From Rhodocyclaceae bacterium (GTDB lineage Bacteria > Pseudomonadota > Gammaproteobacteria > Burkholderiales > Rhodocyclaceae), in assembly GCA_023150275.1 (NCBI GenBank), contig JAKLLG010000011.1:56583-120582 (forward strand): DNA of 64,000 nt, written 5' to 3'. A program made the translations under genes and the position numbers. This document shows, piece after piece, positions 25,041-32,885 of the stretch. Position 1 is the first letter of the stretch. Each line of letters begins with the position of its first letter. Below the pieces are notes generated by a model. It was not told where the DNA came from. It searched no databases and was given only the letters and a program-made list of their open reading frames with translations.

Positions 25041-26669
25041 CTAAACGCGGAAGCGCGAAACCAGCGCCTGCATGCCGTGCGCCGTTTGCGACATCGACTC
25101 CGACGCCCGCGAGGTTTCGTGCGCAATCGCACTCGCCTCCTCGGCCTGCGTCGCAATATCCTCGATCTTCTTCGCCACCTCGGTCGACGCCGCCGATTGC
25201 TCGCGCAGGGCGCCATCGACATCACCGATCAGCTCCGCGACACGCTGCGCCATCTCGCGCAGGCGGGCAATCGCGTCGCCCGCCTGACCGGCAAAATCAA
25301 CGCTGCTATCCACCAGCGCCACGCCATGCGTCACCCCATCGACGACCTGTCCTGTCGACTGCTGGATCGCTCCCACCATCTGCGAAATCTCGCCGGTGGA
25401 GAGCGCCGTGCGCTCGGACAGCTTGCGCACCTCGTCGGCCACCACCGCGAAGCCCCGTCCGGCCTCGCCGGCACGCGCCGCCTCGATCGCCGCATTGAGC
25501 GCGAGCAGGTTGGTCTGATCGGCAATATCCTTGATCACCGCGACGATGTTTGAAATCTTTTCCGAGTCGGTCTTCAGCTGGTTGATCTGCTCAGCCGCAG
25601 TACGCACCACGCTTGCCACTTCGTTGATCTGCGCGATCAGCTGCTCGATAGCCTGATGCCCTTCGTTCGCCTGCGAATCGGAATCGCGCGCGACGCGCGC
25701 CGCTTCGCCGGTGTTGTCGGCCACGATGTTGATCGACACGGTGAGTTGCTCGACATTCGCCGCAATCGCCGAGGCGGCACTGCTCTGGATGCTGGCCGAC
25801 TTGTCCATTTGCGACACGGCCTCGTTCAGATTGCGCGAGGCATCAAGAATCGCCTGCGCGCTACCGGTCGTCTCACGCATCGCGCCACGCAGCGCGCCCT
25901 GCATGTCGCCCATCGCGGCCAGCAGCTTGCCGACCTCGTCGGCACTCGCCGGCGGCAGGCTGACTGTGAGATCTCCCTTGGCGATCTCGCGCGCCGCCTG
26001 CACCGCATTGTTCAGGCGGGACGAAATGCGCTGCGAAATCAGGAAACTGCTCAACAGTGCGAGCAGCACGCCCAGAACCAGCGCGGTGATGCCACCACTT
26101 ACCGCCGCCTCGACGCTGCCGGATGCGCTGGCCGAGGCACGATCCGCTCCCTCGCGATTGAGCTTTTGTAGCGCATCGGTCTGGTCGCGCATATAGTTCG
26201 CTTCCTTGACCCACGCCGTCTTGCGCAACTGCTGCGCCTCGTCGACTTTCCCCGCCTTGGCGAGCGCGATCGCCTCCTGCACGGTGGCCCGATAGGCCTG
26301 AGCGCCCTTCACTGCCTGCTCGTAGATCTTGCGTTCGCTGTCGCCGGAAATAAGCGGTTCATATTTCTTCAGCGCCGCGGAAAGTTCGTTGTCCAGATCG
26401 CCGAGCGACTTCTCGATCTTCTCCTTCTCGGAATCGCTGCCGGGCAGCATGTACTCCAGGCTGCGCACGCGATAACGCAGACGCAACTGGCTGATCTCGC
26501 CAGCGGCCTGTACCGAGGGCAGCCAGTTGCTGGCTATCTCGTTTGTCGCCCTGCCGACGGCCTTGATCTGCACGATGCAGAAAACGACAGCGGCGATCAG
26601 GATGCCGCCGCTGACGATGAAATTGATGAGCAGCTTGCCACGCAGGCTGAGATCGTCGAACCAGCTCAT
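25041..26669 (-). CDS. Methyl-accepting chemotaxis protein
   Basis: A 542-residue chemoreceptor. Transmembrane helices lie near 10-32 and 190-212, enclosing a periplasmic four-helix-bundle domain (4HB_MCP type). HAMP follows (about 213-265), then the cytoplasmic signalling coiled coil with the hairpin motif [20 protein letters not shown] near 380-400 and [15 protein letters not shown]. It relays ligand binding to CheA/CheW to bias flagellar rotation. No CheW-tether pentapeptide ends the protein. It lies between pxpC and the histidine kinase on the same strand, so it may respond to the compound handled by this locus. Confidence 0.93.
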   Translation of the reverse strand: MSWFDDLSLRGKLLINFIVSGGILIAAVVFCIVQIKAVGRATNEIASNWLPSVQAAGEISQLRLRYRVRSLEYMLPGSDSEKEKIEKSLGDLDNELSAALKKYEPLISGDSERKIYEQAVKGAQAYRATVQEAIALAKAGKVDEAQQLRKTAWVKEANYMRDQTDALQKLNREGADRASASASGSVEAAVSGGITALVLGVLLALLSSFLISQRISSRLNNAVQAAREIAKGDLTVSLPPASADEVGKLLAAMGDMQGALRGAMRETTGSAQAILDASRNLNEAVSQMDKSASIQSSAASAIAANVEQLTVSINIVADNTGEAARVARDSDSQANEGHQAIEQLIAQINEVASVVRTAAEQINQLKTDSEKISNIVAVIKDIADQTNLLALNAAIEAARAGEAGRGFAVVADEVRKLSERTALSTGEISQMVGAIQQSTGQVVDGVTHGVALVDSSVDFAGQAGDAIARLREMAQRVAELIGDVDGALREQSAASTEVAKKIEDIATQAEEASAIAHETSRASESMSQTAHGMQALVSRFRV

Positions 26670-26812
26670 GGTGTTTCCTCCGTCCGTTCGTTTTTTGCTG
26701 GCCGGTCGCGAACCGCTCCCGCCCTGTCATTCGTCCCGGCGTCTCCGCACATCGCCGCTGTGGCTGCACCGTATCCCGGTCAGCATAGTCCCGATCCGCA
26801 TCGGGAACAACT

Positions 26813-26861
26813 GCGTCCGGATCGTGTCCGAGTCGTGTCCGAATCACCGCGTCCGGATCGT
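26813..26861. repeat. Short direct repeats upstream of the chemoreceptor gene
   Basis: GCGTCCGGATCGT occurs at 26813-26825 and again at 26849-26861, with the related GTGTCCGAGTC and GTGTCCGAATC between them. The cluster sits in the 215-base spacer between pxpC and the chemoreceptor, so it could hold regulator binding sites. No known motif is recognised. Confidence 0.45.
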
Positions 26862-26884
26862 TGAATCATGAGGGATGGCGCCCC

Positions 26885-27925
26885 TCACGGCGCGGCGTCA
26901 ACCATGCCGCTGACCAGATTTTCGCGATAGAGCGCATCGAGATCGACGCCCGTATCCCCATCGCCGCCAAGGCAGCGGATGGCGGCGATCCGCGCCTGCT
27001 GCTCAGCCGCCCGTTCCCGCGCCGCGGCCTCGGCCGCTGCAACCGATACCGCCACGAAGCGTACGCGCGCGCCTGCCGGGAGCAAGGCCAGATATGGCAG
27101 ATCGGCCGAGATCACCGTGGCAATCTTCGGGTAGCCGCCAGCCGTCTGCCCATCGTTGAGGAGCACGATCGGTCGTCCGTTTCCCGGCATCTGGATGGAG
27201 CCCGGCACCGTCGCGTCGGAAACGATTTCGGCGCTCGCCGCGTCGCGGTGCGCCAGCAGCGGGCCATCGAGGCGCACCCCCATGCGGTCCGCCTCGGTGG
27301 TGACACGATATTCCGATGTCAAAAATGCGGCCTGCGCCTCCTCGCGGAAATGCGCGGCCTGCGGTCCCCGCACCACGCGGATAGCGACGGCGCCACGCAC
27401 GCCATCGGGCAGCGGCGGCGGGTCGATGCACTGGTCCACGCTCGCGGGCGCTACGGCGGCAACAAGCGGATCGCCGGAACGCAACAGTTGCCCGAAACCA
27501 GCGCGCGCGTAGGTCGCTGCGCTGCCGGCCAGCGGCGTTACCTGCAAGCCATGGACCGCGACATAGGCGAGGCGGGCGCCGGCAATCGTCGGGCAGCGCA
27601 GCGTCTCGCCGGCAGCCAGCATCAGGCCGCGCCAGCTCGGCACACTGCGCCGGGTTCCGTCTCGTGCCACGATCTCTGCCTGCACCGGACCGGCCAGCGC
27701 GAGGCGTAGCGGCGCCGCGTCGGCGCGCAGCGTCAACCCGCCGCCGAAGAATTCCAGCGCCGCGTGCGACGCCGCGTTGCCGGCGAGTAGGTTCGCGATG
27801 TACAGCCAGTCGGGCACCAGCGCCCCGGCCTGCGGCACCCCCGCCCGACGCAGGCCACGCCGTCCACAATCCTGCAGCGCCGCCAGTGCACCGGGAGAAA
27901 CAACCGTCAGCCGCGCCGTCATCAT
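26885..27925 (-). CDS. pxpC: 5-oxoprolinase subunit PxpC (biotin-dependent carboxyltransferase-like)
   Basis: A 346-residue protein of the KipA/AHS2 family. VVSPGALAALQDCGRRGLRR, GVPQAGALVPDWLYIANLLAGN and MGVRLDGPLLAH are diagnostic. The conserved NDGQTAGGYPKIATVI is complete. It forms the PxpBC complex that, with PxpA, cleaves 5-oxoproline. The start ATG overlaps the stop of pxpB by 4 bases (ATGA), showing translational coupling. Confidence 0.93.
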   Translation of the reverse strand: MMTARLTVVSPGALAALQDCGRRGLRRAGVPQAGALVPDWLYIANLLAGNAASHAALEFFGGGLTLRADAAPLRLALAGPVQAEIVARDGTRRSVPSWRGLMLAAGETLRCPTIAGARLAYVAVHGLQVTPLAGSAATYARAGFGQLLRSGDPLVAAVAPASVDQCIDPPPLPDGVRGAVAIRVVRGPQAAHFREEAQAAFLTSEYRVTTEADRMGVRLDGPLLAHRDAASAEIVSDATVPGSIQMPGNGRPIVLLNDGQTAGGYPKIATVISADLPYLALLPAGARVRFVAVSVAAAEAAARERAAEQQARIAAIRCLGGDGDTGVDLDALYRENLVSGMVDAAP

Positions 27926-28659
27926 TCGGCCACCAGGTAGTCGCAGGGCACTTCCGGCGAATGCCGCCAGCGCTCTGCGAGCGCTGCGTATTCATCCGGT
28001 GCAACAGGCGCGAACGCCACGCGGTCCCCCGGTCGCAACAAGGCACCTGCGGGCCAGTGCGGCGAAAAGAGCGGCACCGGGCAACGGCCGAGCAGATGCC
28101 AGCCGCCGGGGCTTTCCCACGGATAGATCGCGGTAAGCCGGCCGGCAGTGGCCACGCTGCCGGCCGGCACGCGCAGGCGCGGCTCGCTGCGTCGCGGCTG
28201 CGCCAACGCTTGCGGCAGATCGCCCATGAACGGAAAGCCGGGCAGAAAGCCAAGCATATAGACACGCACCGTGCTCGCCGCGTGGAGATCGATCACTGCC
28301 TGCCGATCAAGGCCGCAGGCCTGGGCTAGCGCATCGAGATCGGGGCCGAATTCACCGCCGTAGCAGACGGGAAGGCGCCACAGCCGGCCTTCCACAGGCG
28401 CGCTCACCTCTGCGGGGGCCAGCAGGCGCATCAGCGCCGGATCAAGTTCCGCGCGCGAGGTCAGCAGCGGATCGTAGAGTACCGTCAGCGAACGGAACGT
28501 CGGTACCGTCTCGATCACACCCGGCAAACGGCCACAGACGATTTCTTCCTGCAGCACCTGGTCGAAAGCCGCCACGCGCGCCAGCAGTGCCGGGTCGATC
28601 GCATCGCCGAACTCGACCGTTACGGCCGCATCGGCGACATCGAGCAGGCGTGCCTGCAT
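27922..28659 (-). CDS. pxpB: 5-oxoprolinase subunit PxpB (KipI/AHS1 family)
   Basis: A 245-residue protein. TVEFGDAIDPALLARVAAFD at the N-terminus, YGGEFGPDLDALAQACGL, VYMLGFLPGFPFMGDLP and PWESPGGWHLLGRCP are the family's conserved blocks. Partner of PxpC in ATP-dependent 5-oxoproline hydrolysis. It sits 5 bases after the MarR-like regulator gene and overlaps pxpC by 4, so regulator, pxpB and pxpC are one operon. Confidence 0.94.
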   Translation of the reverse strand: MQARLLDVADAAVTVEFGDAIDPALLARVAAFDQVLQEEIVCGRLPGVIETVPTFRSLTVLYDPLLTSRAELDPALMRLLAPAEVSAPVEGRLWRLPVCYGGEFGPDLDALAQACGLDRQAVIDLHAASTVRVYMLGFLPGFPFMGDLPQALAQPRRSEPRLRVPAGSVATAGRLTAIYPWESPGGWHLLGRCPVPLFSPHWPAGALLRPGDRVAFAPVAPDEYAALAERWRHSPEVPCDYLVAE

Positions 28660-28664
28660 CGTCG

Positions 28665-29243
28665 CTACTGTGCCGCTGCCGAGGCAGCACGCGCCGCCTG
28701 ATCGTAGCGGCCAGACAGCGTGCGCAGCAGGCGCGCCAGATCGCCGAGCCGCGCATTCTCGTCGGCATCGCCCGAGAAACCGGGCAACAGACAGGCCTCG
28801 CGCACATCGCGGTAGCGCAGGCAGGCGGCACGACCGGCCTCGGTCGCCGTGAAGAAAACTTCCTTGCCGCGCTTCTCGCCCTGCACCAGCCCCATGCCGG
28901 AGAGCTTCTTCAGCGAATAGGAAACGACGTGCGTGTCCTCAACGTTGAGCACGAAGCAGACGTCGGCGAGTTTCTTTTCGCTCTGCCGATGCGCCACGTG
29001 GTGCAGCACCAGCACATCCATCGGCGTCATGTCGCTGACGCCCGCCGCAGCCATGCAGCGCATCATCCAGCGCGAAAAGGCATGCCACGCGAGGATCATG
29101 CCGAACTCCGTTTCGGAGAGCTCGGGCACCTTGGCCGATACAAGGTGTGCCGACGAGACGATGCGCCCCTCCGCCGGATCGACCGGCACCGTTTTCTCCC
29201 GGACCGTCGGGTTCGCGACCTTTGCTGCCGTGCGCTTCGCCAT
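28665..29243 (-). CDS. MarR-like winged-helix transcriptional regulator
   Basis: A 192-residue DNA-binding protein. The central part (about 55-145) has MLVLHHVAHRQSEKK-type and LNVEDTHVVSYSLKKLSGMGLV segments: helix-turn-helix, recognition helix and wing (GEKRGKEVFFTATEAG). It matches the winged-helix MarR-related group (PF13463-like). The start at 29243 has GGAG seven bases upstream. It is the first gene of the pxpBC operon and divergent from the dctP TRAP gene, so it likely controls both units through the inverted repeat in the shared spacer. Confidence 0.8.
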   Translation of the reverse strand: MAKRTAAKVANPTVREKTVPVDPAEGRIVSSAHLVSAKVPELSETEFGMILAWHAFSRWMMRCMAAAGVSDMTPMDVLVLHHVAHRQSEKKLADVCFVLNVEDTHVVSYSLKKLSGMGLVQGEKRGKEVFFTATEAGRAACLRYRDVREACLLPGFSGDADENARLGDLARLLRTLSGRYDQAARAASAAAQ

Positions 29244-29260
29244 GGTTATCTCCACAAAAC

Positions 29261-29301
29261 GTCAACGATTTCTTGACAATTTATCGCAACAATCCCATTC
29301 T
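29261..29301 (+). promoter_or_regulatory. dctP promoter overlapped by an inverted-repeat operator
   Basis: TTGACA (29273-29278) and CATTCT (29296-29301) with a 17-base spacer form a candidate promoter toward dctP. GTCAA-N7-TTGAC (29261-29277) is a perfect inverted repeat covering the -35. A regulator bound there would block transcription; the adjacent MarR-like protein is the obvious candidate. Confidence 0.5.
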
Positions 29302-29367
29302 AACAACCGCAATGCCGCGTGCATTCATCGTTGCTTCGAGCGGCATCCCACACCAAAAGGAGACGAC

Positions 29368-30369
29368 ATGAAACTGCTGCACCCGCTTTCTTCATCGCTT
29401 GCCCGCTCGTTCACGGTGCTGATCGCCGCTGGCCTCGCCTTCAGTGCCTCGGCACAGACCAAGTGGGACATGCCGACGCCCTACCCGGCCACCAACTTCC
29501 ACACCGAAAACATCCAGCAGTTTGCCGGCGACGTCGACAAGGCCAGCGCCGGCAAGCTGAAGATCACCGTGCATCCGAACGGCGCGCTGTTCAAGGCCAA
29601 CGAGATCAAGCGCGCGGTACAGGGCGGACAGGCCCAGATCGGAGAGATCATCATCTCCGGCCTGTCCAACGAAGACCCGTTGTTCGCGCTTGACACCATT
29701 CCCTTCCTGGCCACCAGCTACGCCGATGCAAAAACGCTGTGGCAGGCCTCGCGCGCCAAGGTGGAAGCGAAATTCGCCAAGCAGGGCCTGAAGGTGCTCT
29801 TCTCCGTGCCATGGCCGCCGCAAGGCATCTACTCGAAAGGCCCGCTGAATTCCTCGGCCGACCTCAAGGGCGTGAAGATCCGCTCCTACAGCCCGACCGT
29901 CGCGCGCATGATCGAGCTGATGGGCGCGCAGCCTGTCACCGTGCAGGCGGCCGAACTGACGCAGGCGCTCGCCACCGGCGTCGTCTCCGCCAACATCACC
30001 TCCGCCGCCACCGGCTACGACTCGAAGAGCTGGGAACAGCTGACCTACTACTTCGACGTGCAGGCCTGGCTGCCGAAGAACGTGGTGCTGGTGAACCAGA
30101 AGCAGTTCGATTCACTCGACAAGACCACGCAGCAGGCCGTGCTCAAGGCCGCGGCGGACGCCGAGGCGCGCGGCTGGAAAACCTCGGAAGAAAAGACGAT
30201 CTGGTACGTCGACCAGCTGAAGAAGAACAACATGAAGGTGCTGCCCGCCTCGACCGACCTGAAGAAGGATCTCGTCGGCATCGGCGACAGGATGACCAAG
30301 GAGTGGCTGGAAAAGGCCGGCGCCGACGGCCAGGCGGTGCTCGACGCCTACCGCAAGGCGAAGAAGTGA
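29368..30369 (+). CDS. dctP: TRAP transporter solute-binding protein DctP
   Basis: A 333-residue periplasmic protein with a signal peptide cleaved near SASA-QT. The DctP fold shows in GALFKANEIKRAVQGGQAQIGE, PFLATSYADAKTL and VKIRSYSPTVARMIELMGAQPV, including the conserved Arg that ligates the substrate carboxylate (KIRSY). It delivers an organic acid to the DctQM permease, which uses a sodium gradient. AAGGAG precedes the ATG. The pairing with 5-oxoprolinase genes and their regulator suggests pyroglutamate or a close analogue as the ligand; this is inference. Confidence 0.93.
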   Translation: MKLLHPLSSSLARSFTVLIAAGLAFSASAQTKWDMPTPYPATNFHTENIQQFAGDVDKASAGKLKITVHPNGALFKANEIKRAVQGGQAQIGEIIISGLSNEDPLFALDTIPFLATSYADAKTLWQASRAKVEAKFAKQGLKVLFSVPWPPQGIYSKGPLNSSADLKGVKIRSYSPTVARMIELMGAQPVTVQAAELTQALATGVVSANITSAATGYDSKSWEQLTYYFDVQAWLPKNVVLVNQKQFDSLDKTTQQAVLKAAADAEARGWKTSEEKTIWYVDQLKKNNMKVLPASTDLKKDLVGIGDRMTKEWLEKAGADGQAVLDAYRKAKK

Positions 30370-30374
30370 TTGCG

Positions 30375-30452
30375 GGGAAGGGAGAAGAGTGAAGAAGGAA
30401 GGGAAAAACCTTCCGTGCCTTGGCTCGTCTCCCTTTCCTCTTCCCCCTTCCC
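30375..30452 (+). promoter_or_regulatory. Purine/pyrimidine hairpin between dctP and dctQ
   Basis: GGGAAGGGAGAAGAG (30375-30389) pairs with CTCTTCCCCCTTCCC (30438-30452) with one mismatch. Inside it, GGAAGG/CCTTCC (30397-30402, 30409-30414) forms a second hairpin. The nested structure follows the dctP stop and could attenuate readthrough or protect the dctP mRNA end, giving more binding protein than permease. Confidence 0.55.
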
Positions 30453-30484
30453 GGATCACGCACGTCTTTTCAGGACACGACAGA

Positions 30485-31003
30485 ATGCGTCCCCTGCTCA
30501 ACCTCCTCTACCGCAGCACCGGCGCGCTTGCCGCGCTGTTCATGATCGGCGTGCTGGTCATGGTCATCACCGGCATCGTCACACGCGAACTCGGCATCTA
30601 CCTGCGCGGCACCGACGACTACGCCGGCTACTGCATGGCAGCAGCGGGGTTTCTGGCGCTCGCCTACACCTTCAAACATGGCGAGCACATTCGCGTCACG
30701 CTCGTCATCGAGCGGCTGACGGGAACGGCGCGCAAGGTTCTGGAGTGGCTGACGCTGGCCTTCGGCACCGGCATCGCTTGCACGCTCGCCTTCTACAGCG
30801 TGCGGCTGGTGCTCAATTCCTTCGAGTTCAACGACATCTCGCAGGGGGTCGATGCGACCCCGCTGTGGATTCCGCAACTCGGCATGGCCGCCGGCACCGT
30901 CGTGCTGGCGATCGCCATGGCCGATGATCTGCTGCTGATGTCGCTCGGCAAGCCGGTGACACGCCTGCACAAGGCGGGCAGCGAAGCGGCGCGGATGGAA
31001 TGA
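30485..31003 (+). CDS. dctQ: TRAP transporter small permease DctQ
   Basis: A 172-residue membrane protein with four hydrophobic helices (about 12-34, 48-68, 88-110, 128-150). The family pattern is YCMAAAGFLALAYTFKHGEHIRVTLV around helix 2 and its loop (key residues G-x-H-I-R-V). It scaffolds the DctM large subunit in the inner membrane. ATG at 30485 is chosen because the longer in-frame version would run through the hairpin upstream. It is separated from dctM by a 151-base spacer with a REP-like palindrome. Confidence 0.92.
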   Translation: MRPLLNLLYRSTGALAALFMIGVLVMVITGIVTRELGIYLRGTDDYAGYCMAAAGFLALAYTFKHGEHIRVTLVIERLTGTARKVLEWLTLAFGTGIACTLAFYSVRLVLNSFEFNDISQGVDATPLWIPQLGMAAGTVVLAIAMADDLLLMSLGKPVTRLHKAGSEAARME

Positions 31004-31042
31004 GCTTGTGCGAGCACTGCCTCTTGATGCCCCTTCGACACA

Positions 31043-31085
31043 CCCTTCGATACGCCCACTGTGTGGGCTACTCAGGGCGCACGAG
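31043..31085. repeat. REP-like extragenic palindrome between dctQ and dctM
   Basis: The stretch contains CCTTCGATACGCCCAC, then GTGGGCTACTCAGGGCG. Its core, GCCCAC-TGT-GTGGGC (31054-31068), is a perfect 6-bp hairpin. The TTCGATACG...CTACTCAGGGCG frame resembles extragenic repeats scattered in betaproteobacterial genomes. Only one full copy is in this window; a partial CCCTTCGACA precedes it. Confidence 0.5.
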
Positions 31086-31154
31086 TGTCTTGCGCTTGCG
31101 AAGTACCTCGCGCCAGCATTTCATGAACACGGCCAGATGGCAGAACACTGACAC

Positions 31155-32453
31155 ATGGACATCCTGATCGCCGTTGCCCTCATCGTCGTGCTCCTCGCCT
31201 TCCTCGCTGGCGGCGTCTGGATCGGCCTCGCGCTCGCCGCCGTCGGCTACGCCGGCATGCTCACCTTCACGCCACGCCCGCCGGGCGATGCGATGGCCGT
31301 CACCATCTGGGGCGCCGGTTCGGGCTGGACGCTGACGGCGCTGCCGCTATTCCTCTGGATGGGCGAGATCCTCTTCCGCACGCGCCTCTCGGAAGACATG
31401 TTCAAGGGCCTCTCGCCGTGGCTGGAAGCGCTGCCCGGCCGCCTGCTGCACACCAACATCATCGGCTGCACCATCTTCGCGGCGGTTTCCGGTTCTTCCG
31501 CCGCCACCTGCGCCACCATCGGCAAGATCACGCTGCCGGAACTGAAAAAGCGCGGCTACCCCGACCACATGGCGCTCGGCACCATCGCCGGCGCCGGCAC
31601 GCTCGGCCTGCTCATCCCGCCGTCGATCATCATGATCGTCTATGGCGTCACCGCCGAAGTCTCGATTGCCAAGCTGTTCATCGGCGGCGTGCTGCCGGGG
31701 TTGCTGCTCGGCGGCCTGTTCATGGGCTGGGTGATTCTCTGGGCCTTGCGCCACCCGGAGCAGGTACCGCCACGCAGCGCACGCACCAGCTTCGGCGAAA
31801 AGATCGCCGCGTCGAAGAACCTGATTCCCATCGTGCTGCTGATCGCCGCCGTGCTCGGCTCGATCTACGCCGGCATCGCCACCGCCACCGAGGCGGCCGG
31901 CCTCGGCGTCGTCGGCAGCCTGATCATCGCCATCGCCCAGCGCTCGCTCAACTGGAACACTTTCCGCGACAGCCTGATGGGCGCCACCCGCCTCTACTGC
32001 ATGATTGCGCTGATCCTCGCCGGCTCCGCCTTTCTCACGCTGGCCATGGGCTACATCGGCCTGCCGCGCCAGCTGGCCGAGTTCGTCAGCGGCCTCGGCC
32101 TCTCGCCCGGCATGCTGCTCATCGTGCTCACCATTTTCTTCATTCTGCTCGGCTGCTTCCTCGACGGCATCTCGATGGTCGTGCTGACCATGGCCGTGCT
32201 GCTGCCGACCGTGCAGGCAGCAGGGATCGACCTCATCTGGTTCGGCATCTTCGTCGTGCTCGTGGTCGAGATGGCGCAGATCACCCCGCCAGTGGGCTTC
32301 AACCTGTTCGTACTGCAGGGCATGACCGGCCGCCAGATCACCGAGATCGCCCGCTACGCGACCCCCTATTTCGGGCTGATGACCCTCGCGGTGGCGATCA
32401 CGTACTGGTTCCCCGGCATCGTCACCTGGTTGCCAGCGCAGATGGTGCGCTGA
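31155..32453 (+). CDS. dctM: TRAP transporter large permease DctM
   Basis: A 432-residue inner-membrane protein with about twelve hydrophobic helices. Conserved blocks are AAVSGSSAATCATIGKITLPELKKRGY (key part GSSAATCATIG), GTIAGAGTLGLLIPPSIIMIVYG and LVVEMAQITPPVGFNLFVLQG. It forms the sodium-coupled transport pathway with DctQ. The ATG at 31155 leads straight into the first helix, and the C-terminus (WLPAQMVR) is complete. Order dctP-dctQ-dctM is canonical. Confidence 0.93.
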   Translation: MDILIAVALIVVLLAFLAGGVWIGLALAAVGYAGMLTFTPRPPGDAMAVTIWGAGSGWTLTALPLFLWMGEILFRTRLSEDMFKGLSPWLEALPGRLLHTNIIGCTIFAAVSGSSAATCATIGKITLPELKKRGYPDHMALGTIAGAGTLGLLIPPSIIMIVYGVTAEVSIAKLFIGGVLPGLLLGGLFMGWVILWALRHPEQVPPRSARTSFGEKIAASKNLIPIVLLIAAVLGSIYAGIATATEAAGLGVVGSLIIAIAQRSLNWNTFRDSLMGATRLYCMIALILAGSAFLTLAMGYIGLPRQLAEFVSGLGLSPGMLLIVLTIFFILLGCFLDGISMVVLTMAVLLPTVQAAGIDLIWFGIFVVLVVEMAQITPPVGFNLFVLQGMTGRQITEIARYATPYFGLMTLAVAITYWFPGIVTWLPAQMVR

Positions 32454-32516
32454 GGTGGCGCAGGTCGTTCTTGCCGGGTTACCCTTGTCGCCTCGCCGCG
32501 TTCAAGGAGTGACACC

Positions 32517-32882
32517 GTGCTGCCGATCGAACTCTTTTCCCACGATGCCGAAACACGCCCGGTGCCTGCCGGAAGCCACCTCTTTCGCGAGGGCGATCCC
32601 GGCGGCGCCATGTACGTGCTGAAGAGCGGCACGGCCGAGGTGCTCGTTGGCGAACGCTGCGTGGAAACGCTGGCGCACGGCAGCATCGTCGGCGAAATGA
32701 GCCTGGTATCGCCAGCGCCACACTCGGCCAGCGTGCGCGCGACGAGCGACTGCGAATTCGTCGCCGTCGACGAGAAGCGGTTCCACTTCCTGGTGCAGCA
32801 GACGCCCTTTTTCGCCACGCAGGTCATGCGCGTGATGGCCGAGCGGCTGCGCGCCACCGATGCGTTGCTCAGGACAGGCTGA
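32517..32882 (+). CDS. Stand-alone cyclic-nucleotide-binding domain protein
   Basis: A 121-residue protein consisting of one cNMP-binding (Crp-type) beta-barrel domain. FREGDPGGAMYVLKSGTAEVLV and ETLAHGSIVGEMSLVSPAPHSASVRA cover the phosphate-binding cassette (GEMSL, with an Arg in SASVRA). No DNA-binding HTH follows, so it is not a transcription factor; it may regulate a partner by contact. The GTG start has AAGGAG upstream. It lies downstream of dctM (63-base gap) and could share its transcript. It ends 3 bases before the convergent RND gene. Confidence 0.85.
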   Translation: MLPIELFSHDAETRPVPAGSHLFREGDPGGAMYVLKSGTAEVLVGERCVETLAHGSIVGEMSLVSPAPHSASVRATSDCEFVAVDEKRFHFLVQQTPFFATQVMRVMAERLRATDALLRTG

Positions 32883-32885
32883 CGC

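Noticed and set aside
25016..25225. N-terminal extension of the histidine kinase into the chemoreceptor gene
   Set aside because: The extra residues are Arg-rich antisense-like frame-shifted receptor sequence; the signal/anchor begins only after GTG 25015.
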